Origin: Pseudomonadota bacterium
GTDB taxonomy: Bacteria; Pseudomonadota; Gammaproteobacteria; Pseudomonadales; Azotimanducaceae
Assembly: GCA_027621895.1 (NCBI GenBank)
Contig: JAQCAK010000004.1
Span: 1-20,920 of the forward strand
Reading direction: 5' to 3'
Length of the DNA stretch: 20,920 nt
The notes below the pieces were generated by a model. The model made no database searches. It had not been told where the DNA came from and saw only the letters and a list, made by a program, of their open reading frames with translations. Both the position numbers and the translations under genes were made by a program. Shown here one piece after another: positions 1 through 7,060 of the stretch. The first letter of the stretch is position 1. Each line of letters begins with the position of its first letter.

Positions 1-1
1 G

Positions 2-877
2 CTGACCGAGAACATTCAACGCAATCTTGTTGGCAGCATTATCGAACAGCAAGGGCTGCGGTATCGCGATGGTGGCGCTGAGGATCGTCGGGAATATCAT
101 GCGATTACCCGTGGCTGGATCGCCAATGAACTGTTTCGCCGGGTAGACTCCCGGGGCAGAACGATCGGCCAGTTTCTGCGCGATGACCTGTGTGGCCCGC
201 TGGATGCTGACACCTATATTGGCGTACCGGAACAGGTCCTGGCGCGGATCGTACCCATTTCACCGCTCGGGCTCCGGTTCCACCTGAAGGAAAGCCTGAA
301 ACCCGGGTTTCTGGGCCGCCGTGTCAAAGACAATATCTTCCAGACCACCGGTAAACTGCTGCCGATGGTGACGCGAGCCCGTCGCAGAACCACCGCGGAT
401 GCGCCGCCGCCCTTCGAAGGGATGGAAGAGATAGCGTTCTTTAATGAGCGGTCCGTTGCGATGGGCGAAACACCATCCGCCAACACGCACAGTTCCGCCA
501 GGGGTCTGGCCAGGCTGGCAGCTGTCATGGCTAACCGCGGTCGCTGGCAGGATGTACAGTACCTGGAAGAGTCCGCCTGGCAGGCCATGCACGATGAACC
601 CGAGACCCGGACCATGGGATTCAATGTGACATTTACCCAGGGTGGTCTTGCTCGATTCGGCCGGTCGAATGCGCCCGCACCAGCCATTGTGCGTGCAGCG
701 AATGATGGTCGTGAAGGTTTCTATGGCTGGATGGGTCTGGGTGGGTCCATTTTTCGGTGGCATCCGGAACTTGGTATCGGATTCGCTTTTGTCCCGACTT
801 CCCTGCATGTGCTGGATATCGTGAATGAGAGGGGCAAGCTGTTTCAGGCGGAAGTACTTCGCTGCGTGCAGTCCTAG
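2..877 (+). CDS. Serine hydrolase, beta-lactamase family (class C / LACTB-like), 5'-truncated
   Basis: The frame is open from the first bases of the window to TAG at 875-877, giving 291 residues of a longer protein whose start lies upstream. A Tyr-His-Ala-x-Thr-x-Gly-Trp motif near residue 32 of the visible part is the hallmark of the LACTB/esterase-EstB branch of beta-lactamase-fold hydrolases. It is followed by a segment typical of the family (RTIGQFLRDDL, PLDADTYIGVPE). Near the C-terminus a Gly-Leu-Gly-Gly-Ser stretch sits where the family carries its His/Lys-x-Gly element. The nucleophile motif Ser-x-x-Lys must lie outside the window. Such proteins are usually carboxylesterases or of unknown substrate rather than true beta-lactamases. 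It lies 62 nt upstream of the SDR gene on the same strand and could be the first gene of that group. Confidence 0.88.
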   Translation: MTENIQRNLVGSIIEQQGLRYRDGGAEDRREYHAITRGWIANELFRRVDSRGRTIGQFLRDDLCGPLDADTYIGVPEQVLARIVPISPLGLRFHLKESLKPGFLGRRVKDNIFQTTGKLLPMVTRARRRTTADAPPPFEGMEEIAFFNERSVAMGETPSANTHSSARGLARLAAVMANRGRWQDVQYLEESAWQAMHDEPETRTMGFNVTFTQGGLARFGRSNAPAPAIVRAANDGREGFYGWMGLGGSIFRWHPELGIGFAFVPTSLHVLDIVNERGKLFQAEVLRCVQS

Positions 878-939
878 GCAATGCTGGATATGTTTTACTG
901 GTCAGGTTCTTACAGGGTAATCGAGCAGGGTAAACGCCA

Positions 940-1671
940 ATGACGACAGACAAAAAAGTTGCACTGGTTCTTGGTGCGGGTGTTGCGACCGGTGGCGCCG
1001 TTGCCCGGCGATTTGCCCGTGAAGGTTTCATCGCCTGCATGGCCCGGCGCCAGGGTGACAAGCTCGCTGAGCTGGTGAGTCAGATCGAGGCCGAAGGTGG
1101 CCAGGCGGTTGGCTACAGTTGCGATGCGACCCAGGAAGACCAGGTTGTCGCCCTGATCGAGCAGATCGAGTCCGAGGTTGGGCCCATCGAAATGGCCTGC
1201 TACAACGCGGCTGTTGGCGTTGCGCACAGCATCCTGGATTTTCCTGCCGAAGACTACGAAAGAGTCTGGCGGATCAATACCTTCGGTGCATTCCTGATGG
1301 GGCGAGAGGTCGCAAAACGGATGGATGAACGGGGCCGGGGGACGATTCTGTTTACCGGGGCGACGTCAGCGCTGCGGGGTAAATCCCATCTGGCAGCCTT
1401 TGCAGGATCCAAGCACGCCCTGCGAGCGCTCACGGAAAGCATGGCCCGGGAACTGTTCCCGAGAAACATCCATGTGGCGCACATCATTATTGATGGCCCC
1501 ATTGATACACCCCTGATCCGGCGTCGAATGCCACAGGTTTTCGAAGAGCGCCCGGCCGATGGTGTGCTGAATCCGGACGATATTGCGGAAACCTACTGGA
1601 ACATCCACTGCCAGCCACGCAGCGCCTGGCTGAGCGAAACCACTCTCAGACCCTGGCTGGAACCCTGGTAA
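940..1671 (+). CDS. SDR family oxidoreductase-like protein lacking the catalytic Tyr
   Basis: A 243-aa protein with a Rossmann fold of short-chain dehydrogenase type. The nucleotide-binding loop near residue 10 reads LGAGVATGGAVARRFA, a variant of TGxxxGIG. The Asp of the CDAT segment and the Asn of NAAVG (N89) match cofactor-binding positions. The catalytic Tyr-x-x-x-Lys is present only as Phe154-Ala-Gly-Ser-Lys158, so Lys is kept and Tyr is replaced by Phe; the expected Ser position is also not clean (TGATS, 139-143). From memory, a subgroup of SDR homologues shares this FAG(A/S)K motif with a following HVAHxxIDGxID segment, so the change is probably a subfamily trait rather than damage. 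An AGGG box lies about 9 nt before the ATG. It is probably cotranscribed with the two following genes. Confidence 0.88.
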   Translation: MTTDKKVALVLGAGVATGGAVARRFAREGFIACMARRQGDKLAELVSQIEAEGGQAVGYSCDATQEDQVVALIEQIESEVGPIEMACYNAAVGVAHSILDFPAEDYERVWRINTFGAFLMGREVAKRMDERGRGTILFTGATSALRGKSHLAAFAGSKHALRALTESMARELFPRNIHVAHIIIDGPIDTPLIRRRMPQVFEERPADGVLNPDDIAETYWNIHCQPRSAWLSETTLRPWLEPW

Positions 1672-1710
1672 CCAGCGGTTCTCAGCGGACAACAACGACG
1701 GGAAGATGCC

Positions 1711-2298
1711 ATGACAAAAACTGTCGAGTTTTTCTTCGATTTTATGAGCCCGCCCAGCTACCTGGCGTGGACCCAGATGCCCGGCATTATTGCCAGGACC
1801 GGTGCCAGTGTCAGGTACCGGCCCATGTACACCATTGGTCTGCACGACATCGTGGGTAACCAGTCACCGATCATGGTGCCTAACAAGGGGAAGTGGGTGC
1901 GTGATGATCTGCAGCGATATGCCCGGGGCTATGGGGTTACACTCAACATGAACCCCCATGGACTGATCAGGATACTGCCATCGAGCCGGGCTGCAGCCCT
2001 GGCCGAACAGGAGGGCGATCTCGAGCAGTTGATGGCGGTTGTTTTTCCGGCAATGTTCGTCGAGGGTCTCAACCTGTCGGACATTGAAGTAGTGGGCAGC
2101 CTTATCGAGCGGGCGGGGCTCGACGCGAAGCGCTATCTTGATGCCATTCAGACTGAGGAAGTGAAAGCCCTGCTCAAGAACAATACCCAGGAAGCTGCAG
2201 ATCGCGGGGCCTTTGGTGCGCCCACCTTTTTCATCGGTGACACCATGCACTTCGGCCAGGACAGATTGCATTTCGTAGAACAGGATCTTGCCGCGTAG
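1711..2298 (+). CDS. 2-hydroxychromene-2-carboxylate isomerase family protein (kappa-class GST / DsbA fold)
   Basis: A 195-aa protein of normal length for the HCCA isomerase (NahD-like) family. The N-terminal strand VEFFFDF is followed by SPPSYLA (13-19); Ser13 is at the position of the glutathione-contacting Ser in NahD-type isomerases. The C-terminal signature GAPTFFIG followed by FGQDRL is also typical. Characterised members carry out GSH-dependent cis-trans isomerisation in naphthalene-type ring degradation, but many family members sit in unrelated catabolic clusters with unknown substrates. It lies 39 nt after the SDR gene, and a GGGAAGATGCC purine-rich stretch before the ATG can serve as ribosome binding site. 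No aromatic dioxygenase genes lie nearby, so a naphthalene pathway is not implied. Confidence 0.88.
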   Translation: MTKTVEFFFDFMSPPSYLAWTQMPGIIARTGASVRYRPMYTIGLHDIVGNQSPIMVPNKGKWVRDDLQRYARGYGVTLNMNPHGLIRILPSSRAAALAEQEGDLEQLMAVVFPAMFVEGLNLSDIEVVGSLIERAGLDAKRYLDAIQTEEVKALLKNNTQEAADRGAFGAPTFFIGDTMHFGQDRLHFVEQDLAA

Positions 2299-2357
2299 GA
2301 TCAGCGGAAAATGATAACTGCTACCCTGTGTAGCCAAACCGATAGGATGCGTTGACC

Positions 2358-2930
2358 ATGAGTACACTGTTTGGGCCGGTTGTTCAGCAGGGCTATGTTG
2401 TCCCCGATGTGGAAGCGGCAATTGATCACTGGGTTGCAAGAGGCGTCGGCCCGTTCTTCCTGCAGGATATCAGCGGATTTCCCGGCTGGTATGACGGGCG
2501 GGACATCATGGCGGATATGCGCGCCGCCTTCGCGTATTGTGGTGACCAGCAGATCGAGGTGATCAGCCCGGCAGGAGACCATCCGTCCATTTACAGGGAT
2601 TTTCTTGACCATACGCCCCAGGGCGGCCTGCAGCACCTGGCCTACTGGGTTGACGACGTCGATGAGGCACTGTCAGGCATTGCCGCTGCCGGTCATGACT
2701 ACAAGGTCTGGCAACGCTACGGACAGGCACCGGACTACAAGGCGCACGCCTACATCGACAGCATCGATAAACCTGGCGTCATGATTCAACTCATGGCGAG
2801 AAGCGAATTCTACGACATGTTCTTTGGCCTGATTCAACAGGCGGCGGCGGACTGGGACGGTGCGACAGACCCGGTTCGGATGCTGGATATGTCCACCGGG
2901 TCACCGCAGGCAGTGCCCTATCGTCGCTAG
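2358..2930 (+). CDS. VOC (vicinal oxygen chelate / glyoxalase-like) family protein
   Basis: A 190-aa protein whose N-terminal strand (FGPVVQQGYVVPDVEAAIDHW) and central segment GGLQHLAYWVDDVDEAL are the paired beta-alpha-beta elements of a glyoxalase/bleomycin-resistance fold. His in LQHLAYW and Glu in QIEVISP are candidate metal ligands. The frame also has a TTG at 2352, but ATG at 2358 has better spacing (10 nt versus 4) from the AGGA at 2344-2347, so it is preferred. It is the last gene of the SDR/isomerase group and converges on the P450 gene with a 29-nt gap. The reaction cannot be read from sequence; ring-cleavage dioxygenase, epimerase or isomerase activity are all possible. Confidence 0.85.
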   Translation: MSTLFGPVVQQGYVVPDVEAAIDHWVARGVGPFFLQDISGFPGWYDGRDIMADMRAAFAYCGDQQIEVISPAGDHPSIYRDFLDHTPQGGLQHLAYWVDDVDEALSGIAAAGHDYKVWQRYGQAPDYKAHAYIDSIDKPGVMIQLMARSEFYDMFFGLIQQAAADWDGATDPVRMLDMSTGSPQAVPYRR

Positions 2931-2959
2931 GCGTTTTCCCGCTTTCCCCGGCCCTGCCG

Positions 2960-4273
2960 TCAGGATTTTTTCCGGTTCACTTTTACGGGCAGGTAGGTGT
3001 AACCGTTAACGAATGACGAAAAGGTTCGTTCGGGTTCTGCCTGTACCTCGATCCGCTCGAAACGCTTCAGGATCTCTTCCCAGAGGATGCGCAGCTGCAA
3101 CTCTGCCAGACGATTCCCCATGCAGCGGTGAATGCCGAAGCCGAATGACAGGTGCTGGCGTGAGTTAGGTCGCTCGATATCCAGTTCGTCCGCGTTGTCG
3201 AAGACATCCGCATCGCGGTTACCTGATGCGTACCACATGAGAATCTGGTCGCCCTGTTTAATCTGCTTGCCGCGAATCTCGCAATCGCTGTTGGCGGTTC
3301 TTCGCATATAGGCCAGCGGCGTCTGCCAGCGAATCAGTTCGGCCACCATCTTCGGGATCAGGTCCGGGTTGGCGATCAGTTTGTCATACTGTGCTGGAAA
3401 CCTGTTCAGTGCATAGACGCTGCCGGACATGCTGTTGCGCGTGGTGTCATTGCCGCCAACGATCAGCAGCAGCAGGTTGCCCAGGTAGTTCATGGGGGAA
3501 ATGTCTTTCGTATCCTTGCCATGGGCCAGCATGGACACCAGGTCATTGCCGGGATTCTTCAGACGCTCTTCCCGCAGGCGGGTAAAGTACTCAAGACATT
3601 CCAGGAATTCCTGTCGACGTTCTTCCTCGGATTCAATAATCCCGCCGGGCTGGGGAATCGCAAAAGTCACATCAGACCAGCGTGTCAGTTTTCGCCGGTC
3701 CTCAAAGGGAAAATCGAAAAGCGTCGCCAGCATCATGGTGGTGAGTTCAATCGATACGGTGTCTACCCAGTCAAAGGTCTCGCCTTCCGGCAATGAATCC
3801 AGCACCTGGCAGGTTCGCTGGCGAATCAGTGGTTCCATCTCAGCAAGATTGCTGGGGGCAACGACGCCGGTCACGGTTTTTCGCTGGACGTCGTGTACCG
3901 GCGGATCCTGGGCGATAAAAGTTGTGATGCCCAGCGCGCCATCAGGCAGTTCGGCATCAACGGGCAGCCCCAGGGTGATACCGTGAGCCGAGCTGAAGTT
4001 CTGCCAGTCCGAATCTACCTGCTTGATATCCTCGTACTTTGTCAGTGACCAGTAACGTCCCGCCAGTTCGGTTTCATTGAAGTGAACCGGGTCCTCGGCA
4101 CGCAGGCGTTCAGCGTATTCTTTCCAGCGATGTTCGCTCCAGAGCCGGGCATAGATCAGGTTGATGTCTTCAAGTGGCACATCGTACGCCGACGGGATCT
4201 CTTCCCGCGCACTGTTTTCGCTACCCTGTGCTGTGCTGGCAGGTTCCGGCTGGCTGTTGTGGATCTCGCTCAT
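2960..4273 (-). CDS. Cytochrome P450, CYP153-like
   Basis: A 437-aa soluble bacterial P450. The I-helix motif GGNDTT is at 273-278, the K-helix Glu-x-x-Arg at 312-315, and the heme loop FGFGIHRCMG at 377-386 with axial Cys384. The I-helix context (LLIVGGNDTTRNS) and the sequence after the cysteine (GNRLAELQLRILWEEI) strongly resemble CYP153 alkane or fatty-acid terminal hydroxylases; related P450 families are possible. The N-terminal 30 residues are polar and low-complexity, with no membrane anchor. No ferredoxin or ferredoxin reductase gene lies next to it, so electrons must come from partners elsewhere. Its promoter region holds a palindrome overlapping the -35 box, suggesting repressor control. 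It converges on the VOC-ending operon, which may act on related substrates. Confidence 0.93.
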   Translation of the reverse strand: MSEIHNSQPEPASTAQGSENSAREEIPSAYDVPLEDINLIYARLWSEHRWKEYAERLRAEDPVHFNETELAGRYWSLTKYEDIKQVDSDWQNFSSAHGITLGLPVDAELPDGALGITTFIAQDPPVHDVQRKTVTGVVAPSNLAEMEPLIRQRTCQVLDSLPEGETFDWVDTVSIELTTMMLATLFDFPFEDRRKLTRWSDVTFAIPQPGGIIESEEERRQEFLECLEYFTRLREERLKNPGNDLVSMLAHGKDTKDISPMNYLGNLLLLIVGGNDTTRNSMSGSVYALNRFPAQYDKLIANPDLIPKMVAELIRWQTPLAYMRRTANSDCEIRGKQIKQGDQILMWYASGNRDADVFDNADELDIERPNSRQHLSFGFGIHRCMGNRLAELQLRILWEEILKRFERIEVQAEPERTFSSFVNGYTYLPVKVNRKKS

Positions 4274-4308
4274 GTAGAAATTCCGCTGTGTTTTGGCTAT
4301 GGGCGGGC

Positions 4309-4337
4309 ATTCTACAGTCCAATGTTGTCAATGTCTA
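4309..4337 (-). promoter_or_regulatory. Sigma70-type promoter for the P450 gene
   Basis: On the minus strand TAGACA (4337-4332, 5 of 6 matches to the -35 consensus) is separated by exactly 17 nt from TAGAAT (4314-4309, 5 of 6 matches to the -10 consensus). Transcription would begin near 4302 and leave a leader of about 29 nt before the P450 ATG at 4273. The GGAA about 8 nt before the ATG is only a weak Shine-Dalgarno. Confidence 0.6.
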
Positions 4338-4342
4338 CATTG
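4329..4342. promoter_or_regulatory. Perfect palindrome, probable repressor operator
   Basis: CAATGT-CT-ACATTG is a perfect inverted repeat of 6-bp arms with a 2-bp centre. It fully covers the -35 box of the predicted P450 promoter. A further direct copy of CAATGT occurs at 4320-4325. The size and placement suit a dimeric TetR-type or similar repressor, but no regulator gene is visible in the window. Confidence 0.5.
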
Positions 4343-4503
4343 TATAATTGGGCGACCTGTTCGCTCCGTGGGCAGTTGAAACCCGCTGGAGTCTCGTTTC
4401 ACTGGATTGATTCTTTCCTGAATAGGCAGGCGTGACTTTGATTTCTAGTGGTGAGGGAACTCGGGTATCTTAGTCAACCAGATGCTCACAACTGATATCG
4501 CAA

Positions 4504-5526
4504 ATGTCCAAAACTGAGAATCTCAGGATTCGGCGTACCCGATCACTGGTCGCGCCGGCTGTATTGCATGAAGAACTGCCGCTCTCAGATTCTGCGTCAC
4601 TGCTGGTGAGTCAAAGCCGTGAGGCGATCGTTGCTGCTATCCATGGTAACGACCCCCGCCTGGTTGTTGTTGTCGGCCCCTGCTCTATTCATGACCTGGA
4701 TGCCGCCCGGGAATATGCAGTGCGTCTGCGGGGACTGGCGGAACGAACACGGGACAAGTTGCTGATTGTCATGCGGGTCTACTTCGAAAAGCCCCGCACG
4801 ACAGTTGGCTGGAAAGGTTACATCAATGATCCCCTGATGGACGGCAGTTACCGGGTTAACGAGGGCCTGAAGCGCGCGCGCCAGTTGTTGTCAGAGCTGA
4901 CCGACCTGGGATTACCCACCGCGACAGAGTTTCTCGACACGACCTTCGGGCAGTACTATTCCGACTTCATCAGCTGGGGTGCAATCGGTGCAAGAACCAC
5001 CGAAAGCCAGATACACCGGCAGCTGGCGTCCGGGCTGTCCATGCCGGTCGGTTTCAAGAATGCAACTGACGGCAGCGTGGGGACGGCCCTGGACGGGATC
5101 ATCGCAGCAGGGCACAGCCATCTGTTTCCGTCGCTGACCCTCGAGGGTGCACCCGCCTTGCTGGAGACAACTGGTAACGCAGATTGCCACCTCGTCCTGC
5201 GGGGTGGTAAACAGCCCAACTACGATCGGGAATCTGTTGCAGCGGCAATCAGGGAGATGGACCGGCGTGAAGTGACGACCGGACTCATGATTGACTGCAG
5301 TCATGCGAACAGCGAGAAACAACACGAGAATCAGCTGAGGATTGCGAGGCTTGTCGCAGAACAACGCCGCGACAACAGGCGAATCCTGGGCCTGATGATT
5401 GAAAGTCACCTGGTGGCAGGCAGACAGAATGAGCCTGCAACCTGGGGACAGAGTATTACCGATGCCTGCATCGGATGGGAGGATACTGAATCACTGTTGC
5501 TTGAACTGGCAGAGTATCCGCTCTAG
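4504..5526 (+). CDS. 3-deoxy-7-phosphoheptulonate (DAHP) synthase, type I AroF/G/H family
   Basis: The enzyme condenses phosphoenolpyruvate with erythrose 4-phosphate, the first step of the shikimate pathway, in the cytosol. All metal ligands known from E. coli AroG have counterparts: Cys60 in GPCSIHD, His267 in SHANS, Glu300 in ESHL and Asp320 in the DACIGWED segment. Substrate-binding stretches RVYFEKPRTTVGWKG (91-105), GARTTESQ (162-169) and RGGKQPNY (233-240) are intact. At 340 aa it is slightly shorter than the E. coli enzymes (about 350), mainly at the C-terminus. Which aromatic amino acid inhibits it cannot be told; it shares features with both AroG and AroH. No TyrR-like box or attenuator was seen upstream, and the following gene starts 76 nt later. 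Confidence 0.96.
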   Translation: MSKTENLRIRRTRSLVAPAVLHEELPLSDSASLLVSQSREAIVAAIHGNDPRLVVVVGPCSIHDLDAAREYAVRLRGLAERTRDKLLIVMRVYFEKPRTTVGWKGYINDPLMDGSYRVNEGLKRARQLLSELTDLGLPTATEFLDTTFGQYYSDFISWGAIGARTTESQIHRQLASGLSMPVGFKNATDGSVGTALDGIIAAGHSHLFPSLTLEGAPALLETTGNADCHLVLRGGKQPNYDRESVAAAIREMDRREVTTGLMIDCSHANSEKQHENQLRIARLVAEQRRDNRRILGLMIESHLVAGRQNEPATWGQSITDACIGWEDTESLLLELAEYPL

Positions 5527-5602
5527 CGCTGAAAAGATCGTTCAGCGAAACTTAAGGTCCGCTCGGGATACTCGTCGGACAAGCTAAAAGACGGTAGTAA
5601 CG

Positions 5603-6370
5603 ATGGAAGAATACCAGTCAATTAATGGCGTGATTTCCCTGACCATGGGAGCCTCATGGGCGAGTGGCATCAACCTTTACGCGGCGCTGGTCATGCTCGG
5701 ATTCGCTGGTGCCACGGGCAATGTGGATCTGCCTCCTGGCCTGGAAGTCCTCGAAAACCCCCTGGTGATCGGGGCTGCCGGCTTGATGTACATCACTGAA
5801 TTCTTCGCGGACAAGATCCCCGGTGTTGATACCACCTGGGACGCCCTGCACACCTTTGTGCGGATTCCGGCGGGTGCATTGCTGGCCATGGGAGCCGTGG
5901 GTGATGTCACGCCGGCGCTCGAGATTGCCGCGGGCATCCTCGGCGGCGGCCTGTCGGCCACCAGCCATGCGGTAAAGGCGGGAACCCGTCTTGCGGTCAA
6001 TACATCACCTGAGCCTTTCAGCAACATTGGTGTTTCGCTGGCAGAGGACGTCGCAGTGATCGGCGGGTTGTGGGCAGCGCTGACTCATCCGGTGGTGTTC
6101 CTGGTGTTGCTGGCGATTTTTCTTTGTCTGGCCATATGGCTGCTGCCAAGAATCTGGCGCGGCGTCAAATTTGTATTCCGCAAGCTGGGCCAGCTGTTTG
6201 GGGTGGTCGACAAAGAACCACCGACCGTTCATACCATGCCGGGCCCGGTGCTTTCCCCCGCGGGCGCTGGCGGCGATATCACGTCCGAGCTGGAACGGCT
6301 TAAACGGCTGCTGGATGACGGCGCAATCAGTGCGGAAGAGTTTGAAACCCTGAAGCGGCGACTGCTGTAG
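5603..6370 (+). CDS. DUF4126-like membrane protein with C-terminal SHOCT domain
   Basis: A 255-aa predicted inner-membrane protein. The first 200 residues carry several hydrophobic, glycine/alanine-rich segments (about 8-35, 53-66, 88-118, 145-182), including GINLYAALVMLGF and a basic amphipathic stretch after the last helix. This pattern matches DUF4126 proteins. A flexible linker (about 203-225) leads to a short helical pair SELERLKRLLDDGAISAEEF near 228-247, the signature of a SHOCT domain, often found as a tail on membrane proteins. Function is unknown. It follows the DAHP synthase gene by 76 nt and may share its transcript, but nothing ties it to aromatic biosynthesis. Confidence 0.85.
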   Translation: MEEYQSINGVISLTMGASWASGINLYAALVMLGFAGATGNVDLPPGLEVLENPLVIGAAGLMYITEFFADKIPGVDTTWDALHTFVRIPAGALLAMGAVGDVTPALEIAAGILGGGLSATSHAVKAGTRLAVNTSPEPFSNIGVSLAEDVAVIGGLWAALTHPVVFLVLLAIFLCLAIWLLPRIWRGVKFVFRKLGQLFGVVDKEPPTVHTMPGPVLSPAGAGGDITSELERLKRLLDDGAISAEEFETLKRRLL

Positions 6371-6465
6371 CTTCATTGATTGCCCGCCTGTCTTCCTTTC
6401 AGGTTCGTGGTGCATTTCATGGCCGAGTAAGCCATCCTTGAGACTTTGCGATAGCGAGAGCAGTC

Positions 6466-6924
6466 ATGGGTTTCAGCAGATTAATCTGGGGCGTGAAAGC
6501 CAGTTTCAGGAGCTACGTCGAAGCCGTTGGCGGGAAAGTCACCTTGAGTGATGGTGCGACCAGGACCGAAGACGGGGCTTTTGTCTTCACGGCTGTACCC
6601 GGCGGTGGCCTGGTGATCGCACCAGACGGCAGCGGGACCGGTTCGGTGCGCTTCGAGGGCTCAGTCACCTTCGATGCCCACGGCGGTATGCTCAAGGCGA
6701 CGCTCACTGAACTCGCCGTGGAAGCGACAGCCGACGGTCTCGTCCTGACATCGCTCGAAGCGCCCATGAACCAGGGACGCTGCACGATCGCCGGGTTGAG
6801 CCTGGCAGAGTTGGGGCCGGAAGGTGCGATCACCCTGCGAGCCGAGATCACCCTCGACGGGATGTACCAGATCGCCGACAACTACCCGCCAGGCACCGAG
6901 CTGGACCCCTTGCAACTGGATTGA
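6466..6924 (+). CDS. Stand-alone HtaA-domain protein (heme-binding type), no signal peptide
   Basis: A 152-aa protein that is essentially one HtaA domain. It begins LIWGVKASFRSYV (6-18), has a central strand FEGSVTFDAHGG (63-74) and ends YPPGTELDPL (140-149), the three best-conserved blocks of HtaA domains. Tyr17, His72 and Tyr140 sit where corynebacterial HtaA proteins carry heme-contacting Tyr, His and Tyr, as far as I recall. In actinobacteria HtaA domains are in secreted or surface-anchored heme-uptake proteins; here I see no signal peptide, anchor or membrane segment, so the product is predicted cytosolic. No TonB receptor or heme ABC transporter gene is adjacent. The GAGAGCAG box 7-14 nt before the ATG is a weak ribosome site. 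Heme binding is inferred, not shown. Confidence 0.75.
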   Translation: MGFSRLIWGVKASFRSYVEAVGGKVTLSDGATRTEDGAFVFTAVPGGGLVIAPDGSGTGSVRFEGSVTFDAHGGMLKATLTELAVEATADGLVLTSLEAPMNQGRCTIAGLSLAELGPEGAITLRAEITLDGMYQIADNYPPGTELDPLQLD

Positions 6925-6944
6925 GCCCTGAAACGCCTGTGGCT

Positions 6945-6961
6945 ATTCCAATCACTGGAAT
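6945..6961. repeat. Inverted repeat ATTCCA-N5-TGGAAT
   Basis: Perfect 6-bp arms with a 5-nt spacer lie just after the HtaA gene and about 100 nt before the SSB-tailed gene. A further ATTCCA copy is at 7003-7008. It could be an operator or a weak hairpin; no T-run follows, so a rho-independent terminator is unlikely. Confidence 0.4.
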
Positions 6962-6969
6962 CGTGAGGA

Positions 6970-6982
6970 AAGCGCAGCGCTT
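6970..6982. repeat. Palindrome AAGCGC-A-GCGCTT
   Basis: Perfect 6-bp arms around a single central base, only 8 nt after the preceding inverted repeat and 79 nt before the 101-aa SSB-tailed gene. Its dyad suggests a protein-binding site, but no known consensus is recognised. Confidence 0.35.
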
Positions 6983-7060
6983 AACCTGTGATCGCCAGAC
7001 TGATTCCAGCCGCGGGGCGAAGCATGTTTAAATAACCCATCGTGATCAAATAGAAGTCAT

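Noticed and set aside
260..1061. Minus-strand open frames opposite the serine hydrolase and the SDR gene
   Set aside because: Shadows of well-supported plus-strand genes with no motifs of their own.
4325..4348. Possible plus-strand promoter TTGTCA ... TATAAT before the DAHP synthase gene
   Set aside because: The spacing is only 12 nt and no other -35 match lies 16-18 nt before the TATAAT, so a normal sigma70 promoter is not supported.
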